Source of the DNA: Cerrena zonata
Lineage: Eukaryota; Basidiomycota; Agaricomycetes; Polyporales; Cerrenaceae
DNA: 64,000 nt
Direction: 5' to 3'
Assembly (NCBI GenBank): GCA_038087015.1
Contig: JASBNA010000005.1
Span: 930,001 to 994,000, forward strand
In this document: positions 20,322 through 32,787 of the stretch, one piece after another
How positions within the stretch are numbered: the first letter of the stretch is position 1
How the letters are laid out: every line of letters starts with the position of its first letter
Made by a program: the position numbers and the translations under genes
The notes under the pieces: model-generated
Databases searched by the model: none
What the model was told of the DNA's origin: nothing
The model's input: only the letters and a program-made list of their open reading frames with translations

Positions 20322-23044
20322 CGTTGCACGATGGTGTCAAAACTCCTGAGAACAGTGAGCAGAGCGAAACGACTGGTTCGATGGCGTACGATACCGTACC
20401 TCGTGGGGCGTCTGGTCATGCCTCGTGTTGACTCAACGAAGGTTTTGGGAGCCCAAGCCGGATGGCAAGGAAGCGGCCCTGTATTACCCATAGGCTTTCG
20501 ATTTGGCCTTCACAAGCAAATGACTATCGCTGCAAATAGTCACCTCGGTGGTGTAGCTCACTGTAATAATGTGAAGTTGGTATAAACAATATTATCAATT
20601 AAGGCTGACAGGACTGACGATGTATAGCACCTGACATAGGATGACTCGACGAAGTGTAGACGGACGGTCATGGCGACGAAGCAAACAACCTGTGAGTTGA
20701 TACTGTGGATTATTATCTGAAACGTTGGGTGTCGCACGCCGGTCGAAAGTTCTCATAGTAGTGTCGGTGGGTAGAAAGCCCATAGTCCTGTCAAGTTTGC
20801 TGCGCGGCCGGCACGAGGTTCGAATCATGAGAGGGTGGACGACCCGGTTATGCGGTGCTGGGGATTTTATTCACTGAGATGATATTGTTGGATACAGGGA
20901 TTGTATTCTTAACAACCAAGGCAGATACTCTGGAGCTGCGAGACAGTTCAAGGGTGATCGTAGTAGGAAATGGGAACCTGGTCGTTACTCGTGAATCGAA
21001 GCTTGACGCGTGGCGGGGACACATTTGTGCCAGACTCTAGATAAATTTCGTCGCAACGGATTCTTGACCTGGACGCTTCAGCTCACGTCTCGATCTGTCG
21101 CCCCTCTTAGTGGATTTGAACGTTGAGCAGCAGGTTGGGGTAGTCATTCTCACTAGGTAGGGGTGACCCAGAACTTTCGGGGCTCGGTCTCAGGTTTAGT
21201 CAACAGGTTCACTTCTACTCTGACTAATCTATGACATAGGGAAACTTGAGTAAGTCCTGACCCTCGTCGAAAAACGGCCCCGAGTTGACAATGTTTCGCC
21301 GTTCCGTATTCAGCCTGTTGAAATTCTTGTTTGTATTGCTGCCTTAGCCTGTGTGTCGCTCTCCCCTCGGGAGCCAATGACACGTTCTTGGCAGTGATGG
21401 TTACAGATATATCTTGCAAAATCCTGAAGTTCGGTTTTGAGCGATGCGTGATAGAAGTTCCGGCCCCTGCATACTGCACAGAATTGCTACCAAATGGAGG
21501 AACGCCTCGAGTGTGTGCTACTTGACTCTCTCACTGTGATGTTTTGATGATGGCATGTACACGCCGTAGGAGGAGCTGTTTGGTCGACTGTTACCCCGTC
21601 ATATCATTTGAGAAAAAGAAGGATACCTCGCCATAAAATGGACATCTAAACTGCCTTCTGGATCAAGATCATGACAATCAGGTAGCGATTACCACCCTCC
21701 TGCTCCATGATGAGTTGCAATCTTTTTTCTATTGAAAGACCAAATGTCGAGACTAAATTTGATCATTTTCCGAATCACATCCCAAAGAGCATAATCCTCC
21801 ACGATCATGAATAGGGGACTTGTACCGTCTAGCCCTGGTATACCACCCTTTCTGGGCTTCACCTACAGCTGTAGGTCTGTCATGATGTTGTAAGGTTGGA
21901 ACACGGTATGCGAAGCTTTACAATTTAGGCACTATCCAATCGCAATTCCGATCAAAGCCGTTCTGCTCGATCGTCGTATACTCTAATATACTGGGTAGTA
22001 TAACTTGCACAGCATATGCCACGGGCGGGGGGATCTAGCTCCTTTTACCCGGTATCTCGATAGGGTGAGGTTCCTGCTCGGCAGACAGTCTTCCTGTGTT
22101 GTCGCTGTGTCGTATTCAAAGGCAATGTTCAAGCCACGCGAGTTCTCCGCCCGCCAGGGGTATGATCTCTACTTCGAGTGTGGGAGGTGCAACCATCAAT
22201 CGTCTCGAAGCCATGTGCTTCCAATTAGTCTCGCGAATGTGATGTTGTACAGGAAACCGGTGGTAAGGATTGAGATGTTGACCGGAATTTCCCGACCTTC
22301 TTTGACATTCCGAGTTAACTATCCATCTAAAAGTTCTATAATTACGGAACTAAATGTGGATGTCAGGACAAATGGAGAAAATGTTCGAGAGAGAGCCACG
22401 AAAGGACTTCCTATCACCGAGGGATCGAGGCTGGAAAGAATGAAGACAAAGGATTAGTTTACCATGACGTTCTGAACCGAGAACGTGTCCGGAATCAGGT
22501 GTCCCCGGCAGTCGACATTCGACGACCAACGGATACCTTTCTATTTTTGTCAGCTTACGCTTTTGCGTTTACTGAGCCTATAGGCTCAGGAAGCGGCCGT
22601 CGGAAATGGTAAAGATTTGAACGGCTATGGACGGGGATCCATGCGGAGCAGTCTAGAAGTGAATAATTGAGGAGATCATCCTGAAGTATATCGGCATACC
22701 GATACACCGCCATATGCATCATATGCTAGCGTGGCTCAGCATTTGAATATCAAACCAAAAACCGCTCGACCAATTATGAAGTCACCGGACAATTTAAGAA
22801 AGGGGAAGGATAATGGTATCGGCGGTGATAATGATTGTCTATTCAGTTCGGTGAGGAAAACAGTAATTGCGTATCTTAAATATTATGCATTGACATGTGA
22901 GAGTAAGGGGTTGAAGCCTTGAAAAGCAGTGTCCATGAAAAGATGACAGCATAGCAGGGTATGTAGCGTAAAATGAGTAAAGATGCATATGAACGCATGA
23001 CTTGTTGAAGCCATTGTGAGACTGTAACTGGTGGGCAGGCCACA
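20322..23044. other. Gene-poor 2.7-kb interval
   Basis: No ORF with a recognisable domain. The longest frame (22005-22457, plus, 150 codons) shows no homology I can name and has no supporting splice context. A perfect 18-bp palindrome lies at 22572-22589. A GGTTCGAATC string at 20817-20826 resembles a tRNA T-arm but does not pair. The interval may be relic repeat DNA. Confidence 0.5.
22572..22589. repeat. Perfect 18-bp palindrome
   Basis: CTGAGCCTATAGGCTCAG equals its own reverse complement. It sits in a gene-poor stretch; role unknown. Confidence 0.9.
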
Positions 23045-25417
23045 CTAATGTGAGGGTACTGGAGTGAGGAAGTGGAATGGCTCCATACGTGAGTCATTTG
23101 CCTTTCGAACTTGCATCACTGTGACAGAGGAAGTTAGAGATGCAGAAAATGGAAACAGAATAATACGGTGAGCTCACCTGTTAATCTCGATTTGGCATTG
23201 ACTTTGGCCATCTGCTCGATGAGTTCTTTCAGAACTGTACGCATGTAGCCTGTACTAGCACATAATGCCATGTTCTGCCACAATGCCCTCTGTTGAATAT
23301 ATTTATTATCCTCGATTATCATGATTCTTGCGGAAGCCGTTAGAAGAATCTATTCGTCCATTATTTGAGATTTCATGGTTTGAATGTAGATAACACTTAC
23401 CAGTACAAATGGCTCCGCATGCAAGGTGAAGTCACCTGGTAGCTCGGGGTGGTCAAGGTACAACACCTTGAAAGCAGCAATGATTGCTTTGCTTGCGCTC
23501 AAGCATTTAACGGCTGCAGTAACTTCACTGTCCGCAAACGCTATATGTAGTTGCATGATAGCCATCCGTGCGACCATATGTGTCGTGACTAGACTGCGAG
23601 TTTGCGGCGGAGAATAAATGCGAAGGATATCTAGAGTGGGAAGGGAAAGAATAAAATCTTCTATTTGTGAGTCTAGCATGTTGAACGCATGTTGGTGGAT
23701 GTTGAGGAGCGCAGGGTCTAGGAGTACATTCGTTAGCAACAGTAGGTCAGGTAGCTCTTCGGAGATTCCTTACCTGCGCTACACGTGGAAGAAAGCCATT
23801 TGGCTCGGTCTAGCAGAGCGGTGGCTTGTGCACGAAGAGCGTGTGTAGAGAGAACAGCGGGTATGCTGTGCAAAATCGGCTCATTCAGGAAGCGCTGTAT
23901 TGTTCGACTACCTCTGTAGTCATCGGAGAACTGGCCCTATCAGATCGAGAATCGTGAGTGAGGAGACATTAACGACACTCTTACCCGACTTACGGATTGC
24001 AAAAGCTCCGGAGCCAGGGGCCAGGGCACTTCGATCCTTGTAGCCGGTGAACCATCTTCGACGAGCAGCGACTCGACGTTCAAGGCTGTCGACCATGATT
24101 TGTCCAAGATGTACACCCACCAGAACCCGTATATTTTCTCACCCTCCTCAATGCTGTCTGACGAGTGAGGGAGACTGGATTCCAAGTCGGTTAACTCCAA
24201 CATGCGGCTGAGGCAGTCATGAGCCGAGCGAATTTTGTGCATCTTGTACGTGAGGACAATCGATACCGCGGAGGAGAGATGCTTCCTAGCTTCGACGAAT
24301 TTCCCAGCGTAGAAAAAATAGTTTGCCAGCAGAATTTCAGTCTGAAGGATGTGTAAGCAGTTAAGAGGCCTCTCCTCATAAGCCTTTGGGAGATACTGCA
24401 AAACACGAGAAAGGTAGAGAGGTTCATTATAGTGCTCGTTGCTCAAGACAGATCCCCAGAGGAAGGTGGCGTTCAGAAGAGGATCATGTGTGAAATCCTG
24501 GGAAGAAGCGAGTTCCACTTGAACATAATTAACGAAACGGTGAACATTCAGGAAGAATGCGAGGTCTTCTGAGTACGTCAAGAATGCCTCGACTCTGTAA
24601 AAATAAATTGAGAACGTGTTCATGGGCTATGGGAAGCATGCTGCCTCCTGCCGTACTTATGGTGCAAGGGACAAAAGCTCACTGCCGACATATTGTAGAG
24701 GGCGACTCTGGGCTGATGTGATTTGATAGATCACGATTCAGAAACCAGCAGATCAGACCTGTGCAATGGCCTATAGCTAGGCAGACGGACAGTGAGCTCC
24801 CACCATTACATTCATATGTTCTCAACTTGCCATGACTCGCCGTGACGGCAGATGGGCGCATGCTTGTCGTGTATACGACACATGATCATGAGAAGACTTA
24901 CAGGGCGTCCTGGTTATGACCAATGTCTGTGAATTGAGGAGCACCGCTGGCGCGTGCAAAATCTGTAAGCATAGGTAAGGAAATTATTGTACTCATCCAA
25001 CATCTTCAATAAAATATACGTACCTATGGAGAAATCGTTGGGACTGTCAAGGAAGGCGCCTCGAGGGGCGACACTGGGTATTGAGACTGGCTGCATTGCA
25101 GGTTCTGCAGTACTCTCCAGTGTATGGATACGCGCCTGGAGCTGAGCTATCTGCTCTTCTAAGATCTCCGTTCGACTACGCTGATCACCATCAGTGTATT
25201 CGCAATCGCGTTCGCGGTTGAAGCGCACGCATTGTCCGCAAACTGGTCGGACACAATCACATTTCTGAACAATCTAATATTAGAGCTGGCAATCTGACAG
25301 ATTGACAGTACTTGCCATTTTTCTGCGCCGACAGCTTAGACATGCCTTTCCTTTTGGAGCCCTCGTGAAGGTCGAGGGGCCAGGGACTGGGGCGCTAGCA
25401 GAGGTAGCAGTGTTCAT
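23045..25417 (-). CDS. Zn2Cys6 transcription factor with fungal-specific regulatory domain
   Basis: The ATG at 25417 gives a short Ser/Pro leader and the zinc cluster ACLSCRRRKMKCDC plus VCGQCVRFNRERDC, spacing CX2CX6CX6CX2CX8C (Cys 26, 29, 36, 43, 46, 55). The cluster is split by an intron (25265-25315) whose donor must be GC (ATG|gcaagt) to keep CX6C; the nearby GT donor would add a residue. A heptad-like coiled coil follows (EILEEQIAQLQARIHTLEST). A middle-homology region from about 24620 to 23350 includes FVNYVQVELASSQDF, NATFLWGSVLS and YGFWWVYILDKSW. The 3' end at 23045 is a splice model. Target genes unknown; it lies between the MIF4G and tryptophan genes. Confidence 0.82.
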
Positions 25418-25807
25418 CGTACACTATGTTCTAGCTCGAGTGAGTGGGTGGTTGTATGATCAAGAAAGTCTACAACGGCCTTTTCCATGCTTAATTTTAT
25501 GTTGTTGAGGTACAAGGAGTAAACGCGTTACGGCTTGCTTGCGGCGGAATCTGAAGATCTGAGCTAGGGAACATCGCCCAGTACGCAGTTTACATAAGCA
25601 GCCTGGATATATGGGCGTCTGATTCATGACTTGAGTGCTGTGAATATTTTGGCGATTTAAGCGAGGCTACCGGAGTCAGTGCAAGTTTGTACACAACCAC
25701 CACGACAAAGGAAGTGGGTCAGGCGAATATCATTTGAACAATATTGCACAGGTATCTCCTTTGCTCTCTGAAACACTTCCAACCGATCTCATCTGCATTC
25801 TAGCGAA

Positions 25808-28800
25808 ATGGCCCTTCCCCCGCATCTCCAACGTCCCATAGACGTTCTTCTCATCGACAATTTCGATTCCTTCACTTGGAATCTCTACCAGTCCTTGTGT
25901 CTTCTCGGTGCAGACGTCACTGTCATCCGTAACGATGCAATCTCTCCTTCTGCTCTTTCAGAGCTCAAGATTAACCGCCTCATTATATCTCCCGGACCTG
26001 GCCATCCCACTTCCGACTCTGGCATCTCCAGAGAAGCCATCCAGTACTTTGCTGGGAAGGTTCCCGTTTTAGGCGTTTGCATGGGCTTGGAATGCCTCGT
26101 AGACGTCTTTGGCGGTGACATTGCGTGAGTGCTCCTCCTTTCTTCCTCTATTTGCACCTTTTCTGCACCTATTTGAAACTTCGGTATCCCATTCACCTCT
26201 TTTGGCCGCACATTCTCCATGAGATGGGTCCGTCGCCAGAATCGACAAATGGGGATAGAAGCACGTACCTAAGCGGTGCAAAGATCGGGATGGTTTGATG
26301 CCACAGTGGGTCACATACAAATCACACTGTTAGAACTGTGATCTGTGATCGCTATCCATGACTATTCCAACACCCAGTTCTTTCAAAGATAATCGACTAG
26401 TATTCAGAGTCGATATGTAGGTCGAACTTGACCTTGGCTATTCATGAAGGTTCTTTACGTGAACATCACACTCCCTCAACGTGAAGTCAACACACTACTG
26501 CAGGCAATTCCAGAAATGACAATAGTCTGGGTTACAGCCTACCGCATCTGGCTCAGGTAGTCGGTGAGCTCTGACTACCTGTACTGGAGGAAAGTCTGCG
26601 TTCTGTGCCCGCGTCACGAATGTGATAAATTTATAGTTGGTTGTCCCGTTGTTTGTATTCTGGAAAATGCACATGGGGATGGACTTCTTAAGTTTGCCCC
26701 GGAAAGGTGTATGTGGAGGCAGTAGAGATCGACGGAGACCTCGGTCTGGGATCTCATTATTACCAAAGAGGCGTCGAATACTCATGTGGGCTACCACGTA
26801 CTCTGCTCGACCAGGTACCGACGTAAATTATCTTGGAAGTTCCCAGCACTACGCGCGGTAGATGTTTAGCATGCGTGTCTGGGTATTTCATACACTGAAT
26901 CAATGCATGATTCTGACATGAACGTAAAACCCTGTTCTTGTACGTCGCGCATCACAGGTACGACCCCATTGAATGGGTCAGGACGAACCTCATGTCTGAA
27001 GCACGGTGCAGGATTGTAGTCGCTATGCCGATGTTTTCGCATGCCGAGATGCCGGGAAGCCAACAGGTTTCTTCATCTCTTGTAGGTTCATTGAAACCAT
27101 CTTGTCCCGTCTCGAGATGCATGCACAATGTACGAATACTACGGGGATGCAAAGTCTCTTGATCCGTTGACTTCGCATAGATGACAGCTGCAGGTACTAA
27201 CGCCGATTTCACATTTCTAGTTACGCCGGGGAGATCATGCACGGCAAAGTGTCTGCTATCCACCACGATGGCCGAGGATGCTTCAAGGATATACCTCAAG
27301 GAATTAAATCTACCCGATATCACTCCCTCAGTGCTGGAGTGAGTAGCTTGCCGGCGGAACTCGCTATCACGGCGGTAACTGAAGAAAGCGGTGTCATTAT
27401 GGGAGTTCGTCATCGCAAGTACACTCTCGAGGCTGTCCAGTACCACCCCGAGAGTATCCTTTCTGAGGGAGGTGATGATCTCGTTAATAACTTCTTGAAG
27501 TTGCAAGGCGGGACTTGGGACGAGAACCCCGATTTCAAGGTCGTCGATAGTACCTTGTCGGCGTTCAACCCTCTCGCATCTAACCCTGCCATCTCGAGCT
27601 CGACAAAGATCCCCACCATTCTCGAGAAGATCTGCACACAACGCCTGAAAGATGTCGAACAGGCCAAGCAAACACCGGGAACGACGCCCGAAGACATCAA
27701 GACATTGCTCTCGATGAACCTTTCTCCCCCTCTCATTTCATTTGTAGACAGGATGAAGAATGCAGAGAAAAAGCCTGCTCTCATGGCGGAGATCAAACGT
27801 GCAAGTCCCTCGAAAGGTCCTATCGCTCTGAGCACCAATGCCGCTCAGCAAGCATTGACTTACGCACTCTCGGGAGCATCAGTTATCTCTGTATTGACTG
27901 AGCCCACTTGGTTCAAAGGATCCTTGTTGGACATGCGCCTCGCTCGTCAGGCGATTGATGCACTCCCCAACCGTCCAGCCATCCTTCGCAAGGACTTCGT
28001 TTTAGACGAGTACCAGATTGACGAAGCTCGGCTTCATGGTGCGGACACGGTTCTCCTCATTGTAGCTTGTCTTACAGAGCCACGTCTTCGTGCCCTGTAC
28101 GACTACGCTGTATCTCGAGGAATGGAACCTCTCGTGGAAGTCAACAACGCGACAGAGATGGAAACAGCTCTCAAACTCGACCCCAAGGTCATCGGTGTCA
28201 ATAACCGCAACCTGCACGATTTCCAGGTCGATATGGAGAACACGAGCCGTCTCGCTGAGATGGTGAAGGAGAAAGGCATTATCCTCTGCGCCCTCTCCGG
28301 AATCAAGGATGCCAACGATGTGAACACCTACGTCCAGCAGGGTGTCGGTGCCGTGCTTGTCGGAGAAGCTCTGATGCGTGCCACCGACACTAGGGCCTTT
28401 ATCCGCAATCTTCTCAGTTGGCCCGAAGCCGACGAGAAGGGCAAGGGAAAGTCTGCTGCACCCCTCGTTAAGATCTGTGGCATTCGCAACGAACAGGACG
28501 CTCAAGCTGCCATCGAGGCTGGTGCCGACTTGTTGGGTCTCCTGTTCGTACCCACCAGCAAGAGGAGCATTTCGATCCAAGATGCCAAGAAGGTTTCGAG
28601 TGTTGTGCACAAGAAGCGATTGGATTCCGACACGGAGGGTGTGAAAGTCACTGTGGGAAACGAACCTTGGTTTACGGCTCATGCTGAACGGTTGTCATCT
28701 GCTCGTCCCCTCCTTGTCGGTGTTTTCCAAAACCAGCCTTTGTCCACCATCCTGGAAATTATCGACGCTGTTGGACTTGACTTTGTTCAACTGCATGGCA

Positions 28801-29249
28801 GTGAACCACCCGAGTTCGCGAAGCATATCCCAGTTCCAGTCATTCGGGCATTCCACGTCGACGAGAATGGGAAGGGACTGGAGGGTATCACTCGTCCGAA
28901 CTTACATAAGTTTATTCTGTTGGACGCTGTTAAACCTGGCAGCAAAGATGGGCTGAGCGGTGGGTCGGGTGTGAAGATTGATTGGGAGCTTGCCAAGTCT
29001 GTTGTTGAGAACGGTGAAGTGGGTGACATCAGGTCCGCCTCTAACGGAGGTGTTGCAGCAGTTGGCGGGAAGAGTTATCCCCTTCCAATCATTTTAGCTG
29101 GTGGGCTGACACCGGAGAATGTCAAGGAGGCCGTAGAGAATGTGCATCCTTGGGCTGTTGACGTTAGTGGAGGTGTAGAGAACGAGGATGGCACTGGTAA
29201 GGACGCTGAGAAGATTCGTGCCTTCGTCCAGGCGGCGAAAGGGTTGTAG
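25808..29249 (+). CDS. trpC: Trifunctional anthranilate synthase II / IGPS / PRAI
   Basis: Tryptophan biosynthesis enzyme with the usual fungal fusion order. The glutamine amidotransferase domain begins at the ATG 25808 ([12 protein letters not shown]) with nucleophile Cys in GVCMGLE and His/Glu in VQYHPES. Indole-3-glycerol-phosphate synthase follows ([44 protein letters not shown]). Phosphoribosylanthranilate isomerase is last ([53 protein letters not shown]). Only one intron is needed, 26125-27220, joining FGGDIA to YAGEIMHG in the amidotransferase domain; at 1,096 bp it is far longer than others in the window. All catalytic motifs look intact. The large second exon is uninterrupted. Confidence 0.95.
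26125..27220 (+). other. Unusually long (1.1 kb) intron of the tryptophan gene
   Basis: The donor GTGAGT at 26125 and branch/acceptor GTACTAAC...TTTCTAG ending at 27220 are canonical, and the coding frame is restored exactly. Interior ORFs (for example 100 codons on the minus strand at 26495-26797) match nothing I recognise. The interior is probably an old insertion; no terminal repeats were found by eye. Confidence 0.8.
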
Positions 29250-30279
29250 ACGCGTCAACGTAGAGTGTGCTCGGATGCTTAGAGACGGGTTGGGGATACA
29301 AATAGTTGGTGATCTGTTAGAGTTGTATCTGTAGTCGTATGAATGACATGTGTTTGTGAGATGAATGTACAGAGAGTATGAATAATTGAAAAGCTTGGTG
29401 TTCTCTATCATATTGATATTTAGAGCGCGTTTGGGATGCCTCTGTAAAAGCATCTACTAGATGTTGAGATTGTCGGTATCAACTGAATAGCCCGAGACGA
29501 GCAGAGAAAGAAGTAGGAATATGTATCGTATACCTATTAACGACACAATGTCCTAGGCTCAGAGCAGAGGCCCAGACCGATGGATCGAGGGTCACGGTTA
29601 GTCGTCAGTGGGGTTGTACCGAAGAAGGTAGGCACGGGTAGCGGGGGCTTTTGCTATTTAGATTCCAGGTGATTGGGTCGAGGCGTACACGTATAGGGCC
29701 TATAGGCAGGCCATCATGTTAAATTAGGTGTAGAGCGGGAGATGGACACTGGTTTGTATCGTGCAATGAGTTAGGTATTTTCAAGCAGTACGTATCCAGT
29801 ATTGCAGACAGAGGAACAGATTGAACAAAGACAATGTTTTCTGTTCCTAAAATTATCTGTGATCATGTATAACAGCCTACAACAACTCCTAGGGGGTCCT
29901 TGGGTTGGCGGCGTGGCGCGAGAGAGCGGCGAAACATTCAAGTCCCGCTCAAACGTGAGGTAGATACCTAAATCATTCGCTATATGTATGAGAGAAGTTG
30001 TGCGTCAATATATCCCTGGGTCCTATTCGCAAGACTTACCATGGAAGTCGAGTAAGTGTTGAAGTTGAACTTATAAGTTGAGTATAATGTTTCTCTGGAA
30101 TGTACGGTTGCCCATTGGCTGTTCGGCCGCAGGCGGCGATAGTCGGGCAAGGTGATAGCACTACACGTGATTGCTTTCTCCTGTGGTGCCCGTGTTTCCG
30201 ACCCCGTATTTAAGCTCAACATCATCCTCGACGACGACAACGGTTCCGCCGACGTCTTGATTTCACTCTTTCTCATACC
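29250..30279. other. Intergenic region
   Basis: 3' flank of the tryptophan gene and promoter of the succinate dehydrogenase subunit gene. No ORF of interest. Confidence 0.6.
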
Positions 30280-31106
30280 ATGTCCTCTGCACTCGTCGCC
30301 AGGAATGCCTTCAACAGGCGCATCGCTACTACCTTTGCTAGGAGGGCGATAAAGCCAATGGCCGTTACTTGTGCGTCATTTGGTCTCGTTATTCGTTGGA
30401 TTGTTCGTAAACTAAGGACTTGTTTCTTCTGCTTTCATCGTACTTGAATACCATTGACACCCTCTGTATGATTTGCATACTTTAAACGGGTGTATAGCGT
30501 TCGTCAGAAGCAATACTAGCCATGCCTACGTTCCCGGAGGACGTGAGTGCTCATTTCCCCCTTCACTTACACTCAACTTACACCAAACAACCCGCCAGCC
30601 ATCTACCAAGGAACTGTCAACGACCCCACAACCTTCCCCCCTCCCTCTCGAACTCACGGCTCCTACCACTGGGCTTTTGAGCGTCTCCTCTCAGCCGGTC
30701 TTGTCCCTCTCACTGCAGCAGCATTTGTCACCAGTGGAAGTGCATACCCGCTTTTAGATGGCATCTTGGGTGTGAGCTTGGTTATGCACAGTCACATCGG
30801 CGTAAGTAGTTTTTCCCGTTATATTTTGTAAATGCGGGGAAAGCGCGGCCTCTGATGATTAAATGCGGGGTTTTAGTTTGATTCGCTACTGGTTGATTAC
30901 CTCCATCCCCGCAAGTTCCCCGTCCTTGGTAAGGCCTTGCCATGGGTATTGAGGGCAACTACTGTTGGTGTTCTTGTTGGTGTTTACCAGTTCAACACGA
31001 ACGATATCGGTACGTTGTATGACCACTCTTGCTTTGCGCACTCGTCCTGATCCGGTATATATGTGTAGGTCTGACGGAGTTGATTGCCAAAGTGTGGCAC
31101 GCATGA
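30280..31106 (+). CDS. SDH4: Succinate dehydrogenase membrane anchor subunit (CybS)
   Basis: Mitochondrial complex II small cytochrome b subunit. The ATG at 30280 opens an Arg/Ala-rich targeting peptide (VARNAFNRRIATTFARRAIK). Exons join in phase to IYQGTVNDPTTFPPPSRTHG, SYHWAFERLLSAGLVPLTAA (TM1) and PLLDGILGVSLVMHSHIG (TM2, with the HSH heme-ligand region). Then come FDSLLVDYLHPRKFP (the Asp-Tyr quinone-site signature) and VLRATTVGVLVGVYQFNTND (TM3), ending LTELIAKVWHA at 31106. Four or five short introns. Order and motifs match the CybS family closely. Confidence 0.9.
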
Positions 31107-32787
31107 GGTGCCTTGTACATTATAACCATCATTTCTCCCTTTCTCGTGTTATCAGTCTTCCTGAACAAAAACTGGAATAGTCAACTATCCATCTTTGTGA
31201 CCTGAAACAAGATACATGCATGCAAAGATGCGCCAGTATTTTCTCTTGCAAGGAAATCCCTTGATCACAACACTAAGTTCCTCGTGATTTCTCATCTTTT
31301 GGTGCTTTGTTTTTCATGCAGAGAGACCCTGAGTCAGGGTTCAAACAAAGATGCAGGTGGAACTTCACCGCGGCTCGCCGATAATCGACCACTCATGTAG
31401 GGTGATAAGTAGCTCGATCTGCAACTAAAGGAATCCCGAACCTCACCTAGGGTTTGACTTTTACAACGAAGATTTCAGCCTTCAATCAGTGATTGCAGGT
31501 GGTAGACACTGACCACGCCTTTCACATACTTCCCCTAGAATCATGAAATAATGTTTCTGACTGAAACGAGTAACACGAGGTTCTAATTTACAGGGCAAGA
31601 GGAGCTTTTCATGAACATCTTTCACTGTCCAGACCGTCTTCTGGTACAAGGTCTGAACTTTACACGTTCCAAATTGCGTCACACCGAACTCTCTTCAGGG
31701 GGTCTCACCTCCGATGAGCATGCATCTGTGTCTTCATGAGGTTGATTATACAAGACTGGATTGAGAGGATTACACAGGTTTGCGGAAGCAAATAATTACC
31801 GTGGCATAGTATTAACCAACAGAGACAGAAGAGGCGACAGCCAAGCCCTTTTCCATGAACGATATGACCGAGGGTATAGATTCTTTTTTTGAATTCCAAG
31901 TTTATTGTCCTTCAGGGCGGAGCCCTATGTTGGACAGAACATACAGTGGTACGAAACGCAAGGGTATAGATTTGGATTCGTGCAAACGTGTCTACGCAAT
32001 CATCATTAACACTCAAGGAGAGATGCCCTTTTTTTCTAGTAGAGGATCAGGCCAACTAAATATACTTGAGGGCTACCTAAAGTACATTTAGACTCTCTTA
32101 GTTACTATCGAGGCTCGACCTCATCATACGGATTGAAAATGATGACTTAGACCGAGGACTTCAATTCGCAGCTATCATGATATGGTACATAACTTGCTTA
32201 CATTTTAAGACAAAGGTGAGGCATACGATTGCTAGGCCGGCAACGTCCACTCCATCTTGATGATCAGTCAATCAGGGTTCTATGCCACATTCCCTGTGTC
32301 TTGAGTTCGCTGTCCAGTCACTTCCCGTTTATCAGAATCCTAAGAAACGATCCGACGAATCGCAGAGACAGCTCGAGAAACAGTCGGATTTCAAATGAGG
32401 GGGAGTCCCTGCCCGGCAAGGTTTGCATCTAATGATACATACATAACAGCAATGAACAAGGGCGGTATCGATACACATATACAATCCACAAGACAAATCA
32501 AGACCGGCAAGATCGACAACAAAACCCAAAGAAAACGGATGACCCTACTCAAATAATATTAAGATTAAATATGTCCCCATAGTACGAAATCTGTCCTGCA
32601 GTGCCACCAGCAAGACCTATGTCATATTCGATAGCTATGTGGAATATATGATGGAACAGGAGGAAAATAATCGAGTAGGGATGCCAAGGGGTGACTAGAC
32701 AAACTACGAGGTTTCCAAGAAGATAAGAAGAAAGGAAAAAGAATGTGAACATAAAAGAACGTAAATCTGAAAAAGGAGCTCGAGCAC
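31107..32787. other. Intergenic region, 1.7 kb
   Basis: Only short unrelated frames on both strands (up to 78 codons). I see no protein or RNA gene and no clear repeat. Confidence 0.5.

Noticed and set aside
20817..20826. GGTTCGAATC resembling a tRNA T-arm
   Set aside because: The flanking bases do not form a T-stem and no acceptor, D or anticodon arm can be built around it.
22005..22457. 150-codon plus-strand ORF
   Set aside because: No recognisable domain, no splice context, and composition like surrounding non-coding DNA.
26495..26797. Minus-strand ORF inside the trpC intron as a nested gene
   Set aside because: No start context, domain or signal peptide; it ends in NCLQ, which is not a CaaX box of a pheromone precursor.
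27410..28682. Long minus-strand ORFs opposite trpC
   Set aside because: Shadow frames of a strongly conserved plus-strand coding exon.
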